Shown: in pieces, positions 52,795 through 61,036 of the stretch
Numbering within the stretch: position 1 is the first letter of the stretch
Layout of the letters: the number at the start of each line of letters is the position of its first letter
From: Halomicrococcus gelatinilyticus
Lineage (GTDB): Archaea > Halobacteriota > Halobacteria > Halobacteriales > Haladaptataceae
Length of the DNA stretch: 64,000 nt
Assembly: GCA_024227995.1 (NCBI GenBank)
Contig: CP100465.1
Span: forward strand, 930,001 to 994,000
Direction of reading: 5' to 3'
Made by a program: the position numbers and the translations under genes
The notes under the pieces: model-generated
What the model was told of the DNA's origin: nothing
The model's database searches: none
Seen by the model: the letters and a program-made list of their open reading frames with translations, nothing else

Positions 52795-53763
52795 CTACTG
52801 GCCGTTCGTGATCTGCGTGTGGGCACCGATGAGCGCGCCCGAGAGGTCCATGTTCTCGATGTGGGTCTTCTCGTCGATGATGGAGTTGCGGACGTCGCAG
52901 TCGCGCACGGTGGCCTTCGGGAAGATGACGGCGTTGTTGACGCTGGCGTTCAGCAGTTCGGCGTCGTCCATGACGTGGACGTTCTCGCCGACGGTGGCGT
53001 TGTCGAGCGTCGCCGAGTCGGCGACCCGGGATTCGCCGTCGAGGTACCAGGCGACGGCGTCGAGGTAGCTCTCGGGCGTCCCGATGTCGAACCACGCCTC
53101 GTCGAAGGTGTAGGCGCAGACGGTGTCCCGGGACTGCAGCCACTGGACGAACCAGCCCGGCTCGTCGGGGTTGTTGCCGTCGGAGAGGTACGTTTCGAGC
53201 AGCGGCAGCGTCTCGCGGGTGAAGGCGTAGCAGGCGATGGAGACGAGCGTCGAGTTGGGGTCGTCGGGCTTCTCCTGGAAGTCGACGACCTCCTCGCCGT
53301 CGAGTTCGACCAGCCCGTACGACGTGGCCTTCTCGCGGCTGCCGACGTCGTAGGCGGCGAGGCTGGACGCGCCGTGGCGCTCGAAGAAGTCGATGAAGTC
53401 GCCGACGTCGAAGCTGATGAGGTTGTCGCCGGCGATGACCACCAGGTCGTCGTCGACGCCCTCGCGGTCGACCAGCTGGGCGAGCGCGCCGACGACGCCG
53501 AACTTCTCGTCCTCCTCGGACGTGTCCTCGATGGACAGCGTCGGCTTCTCGAACTCGCTCCCGGCGAGGTGAGTGCGGAAGTCGTCGGCGAACCGCTCGT
53601 TGGTGCTGACGAACACCTCGTCGATGCGGTCGTCGGCTTCCAGGTCGGCGAAGATGCGGTCGATGACCGTGGTCTCGCCGATCGGGAGGAACATCTTCGG
53701 GCGATGTTTCGTGATCGGCCACAGTCGCGTCGCGTACCCGCCTGCGAGGACGACGGCTTTCAT
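52795..53763 (-). CDS. sugar-phosphate nucleotidylyltransferase
   Basis: 322 aa from ATG 53763. N-terminal MKAVVLAGGYATRLWPITKH (nucleotide-binding loop), then RPKMFLPIGETTVIDRIF and VVIAGDNLISFDVGDF. After about residue 240 comes a left-handed beta-helix of hexapeptide repeats (LDNATVGENVHVMDDAELLN). It resembles glucose-1-phosphate thymidylyl/uridylyltransferases used in glycan synthesis. The repeats continue to the end, giving a trimeric LbH domain; exact nucleotide and sugar unknown. Confidence 0.85.
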   Translation of the reverse strand: MKAVVLAGGYATRLWPITKHRPKMFLPIGETTVIDRIFADLEADDRIDEVFVSTNERFADDFRTHLAGSEFEKPTLSIEDTSEEDEKFGVVGALAQLVDREGVDDDLVVIAGDNLISFDVGDFIDFFERHGASSLAAYDVGSREKATSYGLVELDGEEVVDFQEKPDDPNSTLVSIACYAFTRETLPLLETYLSDGNNPDEPGWFVQWLQSRDTVCAYTFDEAWFDIGTPESYLDAVAWYLDGESRVADSATLDNATVGENVHVMDDAELLNASVNNAVIFPKATVRDCDVRNSIIDEKTHIENMDLSGALIGAHTQITNGQ

Positions 53764-54245
53764 GGCCGGAGCGTCTATCCGGTGCGACAAGACCTTTTTC
53801 ATCTTTCGACCGCCACCAGATAGATAGTGCCGCCCTCCGTGACATTCCAGTTCCCGTCGACCTGCGGAGACGAACGTCGTGCGTGCGGAGATGATGGCGG
53901 TGACGCGGGGGAACGCAGCTGTCGACCGCCCGAGGTGTCGAACGGCGTCCAGTTGGCGGCGTCGCGGGACGCGTCGGGCCGAACGACCGGCGCTGGAAGC
54001 CTCGCCCGCGGGGCGGTCGGTCGTCGCAACTGTCCGTCCCTCGACGGGACGGAACCAGACCTATAGGCCTCGTCGTCGTGTAACGTGACGGGGGCGAAAG
54101 GGATGTCATCGAGCGAGGGGGGAGGACGGCTCCCGCTACGGGACGCGGTCGCATCGCGCGGCGGAGGTCCAGGGACGAACGCGGACTGCTCGCGAGCGCC
54201 GGCGACGGCGTCCGTCATCGGCAGGAACGACGACGGCCGGGACGG
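53764..54245. other. intergenic region between divergent genes, no supported gene
   Basis: 482 bp between the nucleotidyltransferase (minus) and COG1361-type gene (plus). Frames here are short and Arg/Ser/Pro-rich. A minus frame near 53800-54000 ends in a hydrophobic strand-like segment but has no believable start. No repeat or RNA gene recognised. Confidence 0.4.
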
Positions 54246-55892
54246 ATGACCGGGGTGACACGCCCGTCGGCCGCGGTGGTCCTGGCGGTCCTGCTGGCGA
54301 CGTCTGGCACTGCGTACGTCGCCGCGCTTCCTGCCCTGGACGTCGGCGGTCCCGCCCGTGACGGGCCCGCTGCCGCCCAGGAGACGCCCACGACGATCGG
54401 GACCCTGGCGCAGGGAGAGACGCAGTTCGAACTCGTCTCGGCGACGACGAACGTGCCGGTCGACGGACGGGGGACGCTGGCGCTGACGTTCGAAAACACC
54501 GGCGACGCCGTCCGCAACGCAAGCGTCCGGGTGCAGTCGCCCAACGAGAGCCTGCGGTTCGGCCCCGCCCAGAACGCCACGGACTTCGTCGGCACCTGGG
54601 CGCGTGGCGAGCGCCGGACGGTGAGGTTCGAGCTCCTCGCCGAGGAGTTCGCCGAGACGCGCAGCTACCCCTTCGAGGCGACCGTCGCCTACACCGCCAC
54701 GAACGGCACCCGGGTGCGCACCCCGCCGTTCACGTTCGACGTGCGCCCCTCCGGGCGCATCAGACTCGACCGTTTCGAGGTCACCCGCATCGCCTCGACG
54801 GTCCAGGCCGGCGAGACGGGGACCATCTCGGTCACCGTCGAGAACACCGGCCCCGACGTCGACGACGCCATCGTCACGCTGCGGCCGCTGACCGACACCA
54901 TCCGCCTGGGACGGGTGCGCGCCGGCGGCACGCGCGGCGTCGTCGGGGCACGCAACGCGACGCGGTTCGTCGGCGACTGGGCGTCCAACGAGGACGTCAC
55001 CTTCGAGTTCGACGCCAGCGCCGGCAACGACACCGTCGTCGCCAGCTACCCCTTCTCGATGACCGTCTCCTACGCCACCAACGGCAACCGCACCCAGACT
55101 CAACTGGAGACGTTCGGCGTCATCCCGGCCCCAGAACAGTCGTTCGCGCTCGGCGACGTCACCAGCACCCTCCGCGTCGGCGACGAGGGCAACGTCACCG
55201 GCGCGGTGGTGAACGAGGGACCCGAACCGGTCCGCGACGCGACGCTCGTCCTCCAGCGGGGGTCGACGACGCTCCGATCCGGGGAGACGCAGTACCCGCT
55301 CGGGACGATTCCGGCGGGCGAGCGGCGGTCGTTCCGGTTCGACGTGGACGCGAGCAACGCCACGAGCGCGGGACCCAGGCAGCTGACGTTCCGCGTCGTC
55401 TACCGAAGCGAGGAGGGCGGGCGGACCGCGAGCGACCCGCTACCGGCGACGATCCAGGTCGGCGCGAGGCGCGAACCGTTCGACGTTACCCCGGTGGACG
55501 CGTCGTTCGGCGTCGACGAGAGCGGCCGGATCCGGGCCAGAATAGCCAACGACGCCGGGCGACCGCTGAGGAACGTGACGGCGCGCCTGCAGGTCGCCGA
55601 ACCGCTGACCAGCGACGACCCGAGCGCGTACGTCGGGCGGCTGGCACCCGGCGGGTCCGCGACCGCGGCGTTCGAGCTGACCGTCGAGGACGAGGCCGTC
55701 CCGGGACGCCAGCCGGCGACCGTGCTCGTCACCTACGAGACGCCGGACGGCGAGCGCCGCGTCGCCGGTCCCTACCAGGTCCCCGTGCAGGTGCAGGGGA
55801 GCCAGGGCCCGGGCTTCCCGCTCGTCGCAACGGTCGCGGTGGTCGCCGTCGTGCTCGCGGGCGCAGGCTGGTGGTGGTGGCGCGGGCGGTAG
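54246..55892 (+). CDS. secreted COG1361-type repeat protein with C-terminal membrane anchor
   Basis: 548 aa. Signal peptide at 1-30 (PSAAVVLAVLLATSGTAYVA). Four beta-sandwich units of ~110 residues follow, each with the same strand plan. For example NATDFVGTWARGERRTVRFE and NATRFVGDWASNEDVTFEFD are corresponding segments of units one and two. All carry many N-x-S/T sites (NAS, NES, NAT, NGT) for possible N-glycosylation. A C-terminal helix (FPLVATVAVVAVVLAGAGWWWWRGR) anchors it outside. It resembles COG1361/CARDB surface or exporter-accessory proteins and precedes a convergent ABC exporter. Confidence 0.75.
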   Translation: MTGVTRPSAAVVLAVLLATSGTAYVAALPALDVGGPARDGPAAAQETPTTIGTLAQGETQFELVSATTNVPVDGRGTLALTFENTGDAVRNASVRVQSPNESLRFGPAQNATDFVGTWARGERRTVRFELLAEEFAETRSYPFEATVAYTATNGTRVRTPPFTFDVRPSGRIRLDRFEVTRIASTVQAGETGTISVTVENTGPDVDDAIVTLRPLTDTIRLGRVRAGGTRGVVGARNATRFVGDWASNEDVTFEFDASAGNDTVVASYPFSMTVSYATNGNRTQTQLETFGVIPAPEQSFALGDVTSTLRVGDEGNVTGAVVNEGPEPVRDATLVLQRGSTTLRSGETQYPLGTIPAGERRSFRFDVDASNATSAGPRQLTFRVVYRSEEGGRTASDPLPATIQVGARREPFDVTPVDASFGVDESGRIRARIANDAGRPLRNVTARLQVAEPLTSDDPSAYVGRLAPGGSATAAFELTVEDEAVPGRQPATVLVTYETPDGERRVAGPYQVPVQVQGSQGPGFPLVATVAVVAVVLAGAGWWWWRGR

Positions 55893-56687
55893 TCAGACGT
55901 CCTTGCGCTCGAACAGCTCCGCGCTGGCGACGAGCAGGACGACGGCGACGACGACCAGCAGGGCGAGGTCGCCCCACGCGACCGTCCCCTCGGTGAGTAT
56001 CTCGCCGACGTCGTAGTAGCGGGTGACGGCGACGTCGCCGACCCACTCGTAGTCGGTGTCGAAGGTGAGCGAGTCGACGAGGAACATGCCGAAGACGCTG
56101 CCGATGCCGGCCGTCTGGGCGCGCCGGGCGGAGTCGAAGACGACCGACGCGACCATGCCGATGGCCGCGCAGGCGAGGAGGTAGCCGATGGAGTAGGCGT
56201 GGAGCGCGAACAGGTCCACGGCGTCGATCGACTCGTCGATGTACTGGACGCCGCCGTACACCGCGAGGTAGCTCAGGGCGTTGACGGCGACCATGCTCGG
56301 GACGAGCGCGAGGAACTTGCCGACGACGAGCCGCGACCGGCTGACCGGGTGGGCGAGCACCAGTTCGAGGGTGCCGTTCTCCACCTCGCTCGCGACGCTC
56401 GACGCGGCGGCGTACGCGTAGTAGACGCCGAGCACGAGCAGCCAGGCGAGCTGGTAGAACTGCGAGGCGAGGAAGCCGTCGATGGTGGTGATGGTCGTCA
56501 CGTTGCCGACGAACGCGCGCCGGGTCTCCTCCGGCAGGCTCTCGATGTAGGCGTCGAGGTCGACGCCGGCGTTCTGTATCGAGGGGAACAGGGCGACGTG
56601 GAGCGCGATGAGCACGACCAGCGCCGCAGTCAGCAGCAGCGTCCCCCGGACGCGCTTGCCGACCTCGAACCGCGTTATCTCCAGCAC
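55893..56687 (-). CDS. ABC-2 type transporter permease
   Basis: 264 aa, GTG start one base after the ATPase stop. Six predicted helices (LLLTAALVVLIALHVALF; YQLAWLLVLGVYYAYAAASS; LLVVVAVVLLVASAELF). It has the ABC-2 layout with the first extracellular loop containing LPEETRRAFVGNVTTITTID and the ASEVENGTLELVLAHPVSRSR segment typical of NatB/ABC-2 exporters. Substrate unknown. Convergent with the surface protein gene with no gap. Confidence 0.85.
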   Translation of the reverse strand: MLEITRFEVGKRVRGTLLLTAALVVLIALHVALFPSIQNAGVDLDAYIESLPEETRRAFVGNVTTITTIDGFLASQFYQLAWLLVLGVYYAYAAASSVASEVENGTLELVLAHPVSRSRLVVGKFLALVPSMVAVNALSYLAVYGGVQYIDESIDAVDLFALHAYSIGYLLACAAIGMVASVVFDSARRAQTAGIGSVFGMFLVDSLTFDTDYEWVGDVAVTRYYDVGEILTEGTVAWGDLALLVVVAVVLLVASAELFERKDV

Positions 56688-56688
56688 G

Positions 56689-57651
56689 TCACTCCCCTCC
56701 GGCCTCCCCCGGCGGCGGTGCCGTTGGCTCCGCCGGCCGTTCGACGTCCTCGTCGTAGAACTCGATGAAGACGTCCTCCAGCGACGTCGCCCTGACCACC
56801 ACGTCGTTGATCGTGTACCGGTCGAGGACGTCCACCAGCCCGTCGTAGTCGTCGCCGGTCACGACCAGGCGGTAGTAGCCGTCCGCGTCCCGTCCGGCGC
56901 TCGCGACGCCCGGGAAGCGGAGGTCGTCGGGCGCGGGCGACTCCGCCAGGTCGAGGCGCACGACCTTCCCGCTCTTTGCCAGCAGGGCGTCGATCTGCTC
57001 CAGCGCGACGCGTCGCCCGTCGCGGATGATGCACACCCGGTCGCAGAGCCGCCGCACCTCGCTCAGGATGTGGGTCGAGAAGAAGACGGTGACGCCGCGC
57101 TGCTGTTCGGTTTCGAGGAACTCGTAGACCGCGTTCTGGGCCAGCGGGTCCAGGCCGGCGGTGGGTTCGTCCATGACGACGAGGTCGGGGTCGTGCATGA
57201 ACGCCTGGACGAGTGCGAGTTTCTGCTTGTTCCCTCGCGAGTAAGCCTTCACCTTCCGGTCGTGCGGGATGGGGAAGCGGTCGAGCAGTTCCTCGCGGCG
57301 CTGGTCGCCCGACAGCGACCCGAAGTAGTCGAGCAGTCGCTCGCCGGTCACGTCCCCGTAGAAGTTCGCGTCGCCGGGGACGTACCCCACGTTCGCCCGC
57401 GCCGCCAGCGCGGCGTCGCGGTCGGTCACGTCCTGCCCCAGTAGCCTCGCCGTCCCGCGCGTCGGCTTCAGCAGGCCGAGCATCGCCCGGATGGCCGTCG
57501 ACTTCCCCGCGCCGTTCGGGCCGAGGAACCCGAATATCTCCCCAGCGTCGACCGCGAACGTCAGGTCCTCCACCCCCCGGACGTCGCCGTAGTACTTCGT
57601 CAGGTCCTCCACGGCGATCGCGTTCTCGACGGTCGTCGCGTCCGTCGTCAC
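56689..57651 (-). CDS. ABC transporter ATP-binding protein
   Basis: 320 aa, GTG start. Walker A FGFLGPNGAGKSTAIRAMLG, signature KAYSRGNKQKLALVQAFMH, Walker B LVVMDEPTAGLDPLAQ and His-loop FFSTHILSEVRRLC. The last ~90 residues are a C-terminal regulatory extension common in NatA/CcmA-like subunits. It powers the ABC-2 permease encoded next to it. Confidence 0.92.
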   Translation of the reverse strand: MTTDATTVENAIAVEDLTKYYGDVRGVEDLTFAVDAGEIFGFLGPNGAGKSTAIRAMLGLLKPTRGTARLLGQDVTDRDAALAARANVGYVPGDANFYGDVTGERLLDYFGSLSGDQRREELLDRFPIPHDRKVKAYSRGNKQKLALVQAFMHDPDLVVMDEPTAGLDPLAQNAVYEFLETEQQRGVTVFFSTHILSEVRRLCDRVCIIRDGRRVALEQIDALLAKSGKVVRLDLAESPAPDDLRFPGVASAGRDADGYYRLVVTGDDYDGLVDVLDRYTINDVVVRATSLEDVFIEFYDEDVERPAEPTAPPPGEAGGE

Positions 57652-57700
57652 ACCGAGAACAGGACGGGCCGGACGGTCTTAACGGTTCCCGGCGCGACCG

Positions 57701-58051
57701 TCACCGGACGAACCCGTCGACGGCGTCGGCGATGGGGTCCGTCTCGTCGAGCAGGACGTCGTCGAGTTCGTCGGAGAAGCGTCGCAGCGCCTGGGCGGCG
57801 GACGTCTCTGCGAGCGCGTACTCCGGATAGGGGCCGTCCGTCTCGACCGTCCGGACGAGTCCCAGGTCGAGCAGGGCGTCGCGGTGGGTCGCCCACGTGC
57901 TCGGGTCCACGTCCGCGTGTTCGGCGAGGTCGGTGGCTCCGAAACTCGCCGACGGATCGTCGGCGAGCACCCCGAGGATCTTCACGCGCGCCGGATAGGC
58001 GAGCACCTGGGCGAGGGGCGGGGACGTGAGGTCTCGCGTTCCCGGAGCCAT
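57701..58051 (-). CDS. winged-helix regulator of the ABC operon
   Basis: 116 aa from ATG 58051. Winged-helix (ArsR-like): LAQVLAYPARVKILGVLADD, then FGATDLAEHADVDPSTWATH and wing LGLVRTVETDGPYPEYAL. It precedes the ABC ATPase by 49 bp in the same direction, as a local regulator would. A 9-bp inverted repeat lies about 65-105 bp upstream of its ATG (58117-58155) and is the obvious operator candidate. Confidence 0.72.
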   Translation of the reverse strand: MAPGTRDLTSPPLAQVLAYPARVKILGVLADDPSASFGATDLAEHADVDPSTWATHRDALLDLGLVRTVETDGPYPEYALAETSAAQALRRFSDELDDVLLDETDPIADAVDGFVR

Positions 58052-58116
58052 CGTTCCGTGTTCCACCGCCTTGTTTCAAAACGATGTCGGTGTTCGTCTC
58101 GTCTCGTGACCTAATT

Positions 58117-58155
58117 AACGAACGTAGATTCGATGGAAAAATTTTAACGTTCGTT
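58117..58155. promoter_or_regulatory. inverted-repeat operator candidate AACGAACGT/ACGTTCGTT
   Basis: AACGAACGT (58117-58125) and its exact reverse complement ACGTTCGTT (58147-58155) flank 21 bp of AT-rich DNA containing AAAAATTTTAAC. On the minus strand this lies in the promoter region of the winged-helix gene that controls the ABC operon. Arm spacing is about three helical turns centre to centre, compatible with a dimer or tetramer site and autoregulation. Confidence 0.5.
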
Positions 58156-58422
58156 CGGCGATTCCCCTGTGGGGCGTACGACGACCAGAGGCTCTCCGTA
58201 CCGACGGTCAGGAACCAGGACGTGTCCCTGCGTCGCCCGGTCGACGGCGCAGTACGCCACGGTCTTCGAGACCTCGCGAACCGGTCCTGTCATCCGGTGC
58301 GATGCCGCCACGAGGAGCGCTAGCTCCCGTTCGCCCCGCTGACACTCCACCGACGACGCGACCCCCGTCCGTCGTTCCCTCCTTTCGCCTCCCTCCCCCT
58401 CCATACGCCCCAGGTCCACCTT

Positions 58423-58498
58423 CCACCTCGTCCGCCTCCATCCACCTCGTCCGCCTCCATCCACCTCGTCCGCCTCCATCCACCTCGTCCGCCTCCAT
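58423..58498. repeat. four perfect 19-bp tandem repeats
   Basis: The unit CCACCTCGTCCGCCTCCAT occurs four times without gaps (58423-58441, 58442-58460, 58461-58479, 58480-58498). Degenerate units follow and precede it (CCACCTTCCACCTCGTC-like). There are no spacers, so it is a minisatellite, not CRISPR. It is pyrimidine-rich on + and lies in the intergenic region before the MinD gene. A minus-strand frame through it would be a 19-residue repeat, but has no gene-like start. Confidence 0.9.
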
Positions 58499-58608
58499 CC
58501 ACCTTCCACTTCGTCCGCCCGTCGTCACTTCCCTCACCCCGTCAGCCTCCCTCCACCCTCCGCTCCCTTCGCAGCCCAGTCGTTCTCTCAGACGTGAAAG
58601 GACGTGAA

Positions 58609-58617
58609 TTTTTAACC
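58609..58617 (+). promoter_or_regulatory. TATA element of the MinD-like gene
   Basis: ATTTTTAAC centred near 58613 is 28 bp before ATG 58641, the leaderless spacing. Oddly, a strong GGAGGTG Shine-Dalgarno sits directly upstream of that ATG, so either a longer transcript or the leaderless one could be used. Confidence 0.45.
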
Positions 58618-58640
58618 CATGCCGCCACCAGTTGGAGGTG

Positions 58641-59414
58641 ATGGTCGAGGCGTTCGCTGTAGCGAGCGGGAAGGGCGGCACCGGGAAGACCACCAGCACG
58701 CTCGCGCTCGGGATGGCGCTGGCCGAGGAGTACGACGTCACCGTCGTCGACGCCGACACCGGGATGGCGAACCTGCTCTTCCACGCGGGCCTGGCGGACG
58801 CGGAGACGACGCTGCACGACCTGCTCGTCGAGGGAGCGGACGTGGCGGTCGAGGACGCCGTCTACGAACGATTCGGGATGTCCGTCGTGCCGTGCGGCAC
58901 GAGCCTCGCGGCGTTCGAGCGCGCCGACCCCGACCGCCTCCGCGACGTGGTCGCGGACCTCGCCGCCGACACCGACGTCCTCCTGCTCGACTCGCCGGCC
59001 GCCCTCGGCAGCAAGAGCGCCGTCCTCCCCGTCGTGCTGGCCGACCGCGTGGTCGTCGTCCTCCAGCCGACTATCCCCTCCGTCAGCGACGGTCTGAAGG
59101 TCCAGGAGTACGCCCACTCCTACGGCACCGGCACCGCCGGCGTCCTGTTCAACAAGGTCCACGAGTCGGAGGACGTGGACGCCATCGCCGAGAAGTGCGA
59201 GCGCTACTTCGACGGCCCGACGCTCGGGACGGTTCCGGACGACGACGCCGCGCGCACGGCACGGCAGGCCGGCGAGCCGCTACTGGCGCACGCGCCGGAG
59301 AGTCCGGCGGCCGACGCCTACCGCGACGTGGCCGCCGCGCTGGAGGTCCACGACGGAGCATCGGACGACGTGGCAGATCGATTCCGCAGCGCGGTCGTCC
59401 CCGATTCGCCATGA
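58641..59414 (+). CDS. MinD/ParA-like deviant-Walker ATPase
   Basis: 257 aa from ATG 58641. Deviant Walker A ASGKGGTGKTTSTLALGM (signature Lys11, Lys16), switch region VVDADTGMANLLFHAGLADA and DVLLLDSPAALGSK. There is no clear C-terminal amphipathic membrane-targeting helix; the end is acidic. MinD homologues in archaea position polar or surface machinery rather than FtsZ. The next gene overlaps by 4 bp and is a probable partner. Confidence 0.85.
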   Translation: MVEAFAVASGKGGTGKTTSTLALGMALAEEYDVTVVDADTGMANLLFHAGLADAETTLHDLLVEGADVAVEDAVYERFGMSVVPCGTSLAAFERADPDRLRDVVADLAADTDVLLLDSPAALGSKSAVLPVVLADRVVVVLQPTIPSVSDGLKVQEYAHSYGTGTAGVLFNKVHESEDVDAIAEKCERYFDGPTLGTVPDDDAARTARQAGEPLLAHAPESPAADAYRDVAAALEVHDGASDDVADRFRSAVVPDSP

Positions 59415-59986
59415 ACCTGTCGAGCGACCGGACGCTCCCCCGCGGCACGCTCGTGCGCTCGCGGGTGGTCGACGACCCCGCCGTCGCGCTCGAGGCGGCG
59501 CTGGACCGCGAGCTGACCGGGTACGCCGTGTTCGAACCCGGCGACGCGCTGCTGCTCGACGACGAGGGGAGCGGCGTCCTGACGTTCGCCGCAGGCGTGC
59601 CGGTGCTCGCGTACCACACCGGAACGGACCGCGGCGGGCCGGCGGCGCTGTCGGACCTCGCCGTGCCCGGCCCCTACAGCGTCGACCTGTACGAATCGCC
59701 CGCCGGCGCACTGGACGAGGCCCACGACACGCCCGAACTGCAGGTGCCGCCAGGGATGCCCGCCGACCGACTGGGCGGCGACACCGACCTCGCGGTGCGA
59801 ACCAGGGACGCCGCACCGCCGGAACGGCTCGACGCCACGCCGGCGACCGACGACGGGGAGACGACGTCCGGCGCGGTCGAGGCGTTCCTGGAGGACGACG
59901 AGCGCATCGCCGCGATACGCGAAGAGGCGCGCGAACAGGCCGAACGGCGAGCGGAGGAGTGGGGACTGACGGACCAGCTGGAGTGA
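59411..59986 (+). CDS. unknown partner protein of the MinD-like ATPase
   Basis: 191 aa, overlapping the ATPase stop (ATGA). The N-terminal ~100 residues are a small alpha/beta domain (LTGYAVFEPGDALLLDDEGS; GVLTFAAGVPVLAYHTGTDR) that recalls DUF4388-like domains by eye. A disordered acidic linker then leads to a charged C-terminal helix (IAAIREEAREQAERRAEEW). No family assigned. The coupling suggests it is the target or activator of the ATPase. Confidence 0.55.
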   Translation: MNLSSDRTLPRGTLVRSRVVDDPAVALEAALDRELTGYAVFEPGDALLLDDEGSGVLTFAAGVPVLAYHTGTDRGGPAALSDLAVPGPYSVDLYESPAGALDEAHDTPELQVPPGMPADRLGGDTDLAVRTRDAAPPERLDATPATDDGETTSGAVEAFLEDDERIAAIREEAREQAERRAEEWGLTDQLE

Positions 59987-60008
59987 GAACGGTGTCGCCC
60001 GCCGGCCG

Positions 60009-60620
60009 TCAGAGTCGGGCGTCGAGGTAGCGGCTCAGGCCGAAGAGGACGAGACCGCTACAGAACGCAGCAGCGGCGACGACGGCGACCGTAATGCCCG
60101 TTCCAGATGGATCGAACGGGTTGCGGCCGCCCATCGCGACGTACTGGCTGATGGCCCCCGTCCCCGCGTGACCGAGGAGGAAGTACCCGACGGTCACGGC
60201 GACGCCGACAGCACCGGTACCGAGTCCGAGCAGCGACGCGACGTCTTCGAGTGCGAGCAGGTCGCGGGCGCGCCGTCGCGACAGTCGCGCCTTCCGACGG
60301 ACGAGCACCGCCGCGACCGCGACGTGCCCGAGCGACGCGAGCAGTTCGACGCCGACGGTGAACACGCCGACGATGGCGATGACCGGCGACCCGGCCAGCG
60401 GGTTGCCGTCGGCGAGCAGCGTCGCGACGGAGTCGGGGTAGGCCAATACGATGGGTGCGACGAGCGAGAGGGCCAGAAGGAGCACGCCCTGCCACGCCAG
60501 TTTCCGGGGTATCGGCTGCTTGAAGTAGCTGAACCGTCGGGCGCGGAGCTGTTCGTACTTCGAGTCCGCGAGTATTGCCCTGGCGATGCCGTCGTCGATG
60601 TCGTTCGTGTGTCCGTCCAT
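60009..60620 (-). CDS. polytopic membrane protein, unknown
   Basis: 203 aa. A cytoplasmic N-terminus with RARRFSYFKQPIPRKLAW leads into about five hydrophobic segments (VLLLALSLVAPIVLAYP; SPVIAIVGVFTVGVELLASL; LLGLGTGAVGVAVTVGYFLL; VAVVAAAAFCSGLVLFGL). It is convergent with the MinD pair, 22 bp apart. No family recognised. A 7-bp inverted repeat with 14-bp loop lies about 40 bp upstream of its start. Confidence 0.6.
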   Translation of the reverse strand: MDGHTNDIDDGIARAILADSKYEQLRARRFSYFKQPIPRKLAWQGVLLLALSLVAPIVLAYPDSVATLLADGNPLAGSPVIAIVGVFTVGVELLASLGHVAVAAVLVRRKARLSRRRARDLLALEDVASLLGLGTGAVGVAVTVGYFLLGHAGTGAISQYVAMGGRNPFDPSGTGITVAVVAAAAFCSGLVLFGLSRYLDARL

Positions 60621-61036
60621 ATCCGTCCCCGCCGTATCGGCGGCTTGCTCTGTGTATACCCTTCCGGAATATACCGTTGTCGGAAGGGTAACGACGCCCT
60701 ACCTCCGGAAAACGACAGGATACTCCTGCGGTCGACGGAGGCCCGGCCGCGAGTTCGATTCGACCGTGAGTGGTGCGTCGCGCCTTACACACATCTTCGA
60801 GAATGTTCGAGTAATGTTAGATTGACGCCAGACGTCGGGTCGCCTCTCAAACGTAACGACAGGAACCGGCGGGAAAACTAGCGACTGGCGACGACGTTCC
60901 GGCCACGCAGCGAGCGCCGCCGGACGGAAGCTGGGCGGCGGGGGGCAGGCCGACGCGGTAACGGCCGTTGACGCGCGAGCGGCCCGCGAGACCGGACTCC
61001 GATAGCCTGAAGCGTCCGGCATCTGTTCACGGAGGT
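60621..61036. other. divergent intergenic region with inverted repeat, no gene
   Basis: 416 bp between the membrane protein (minus) and FolC-FolP (plus). It holds an inverted repeat (CCTTCCG at 60660-60666 and CGGAAGG at 60681-60687) enclosing the TATA-like AATATACC, and TTCGAG repeats near 60797-60811 (TTCGAGAATGTTCGAG). No coding frame is credible. A GGAGG sequence at 61031 precedes the FolC ATG. Confidence 0.45.
60660..60687. promoter_or_regulatory. inverted repeat around the promoter of the membrane protein gene
   Basis: CCTTCCG (60660-60666) and CGGAAGG (60681-60687) are exact inverted arms enclosing 14 bp with GGTATATT on the minus strand, a plausible TATA box for the gene starting at 60620. 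The layout suggests a repressor covering the TATA box. Confidence 0.4.

Noticed and set aside
53799..55103. A 434-codon minus frame
   Set aside because: Antisense to the COG1361-type surface protein gene and its upstream region. It is Arg/Pro-rich and has no motif.
58423..58498. CRISPR array
   Set aside because: The repeat units abut each other with no spacers and are only 19 bp, and no cas genes are near. It is a minisatellite.
58208..58759. Minus-strand repeat protein of 19-residue units (EADEVDGGGRGGW)
   Set aside because: Created by the 19-bp DNA repeat read in three frames. The rest of the frame has no coding character and overlaps the MinD start.
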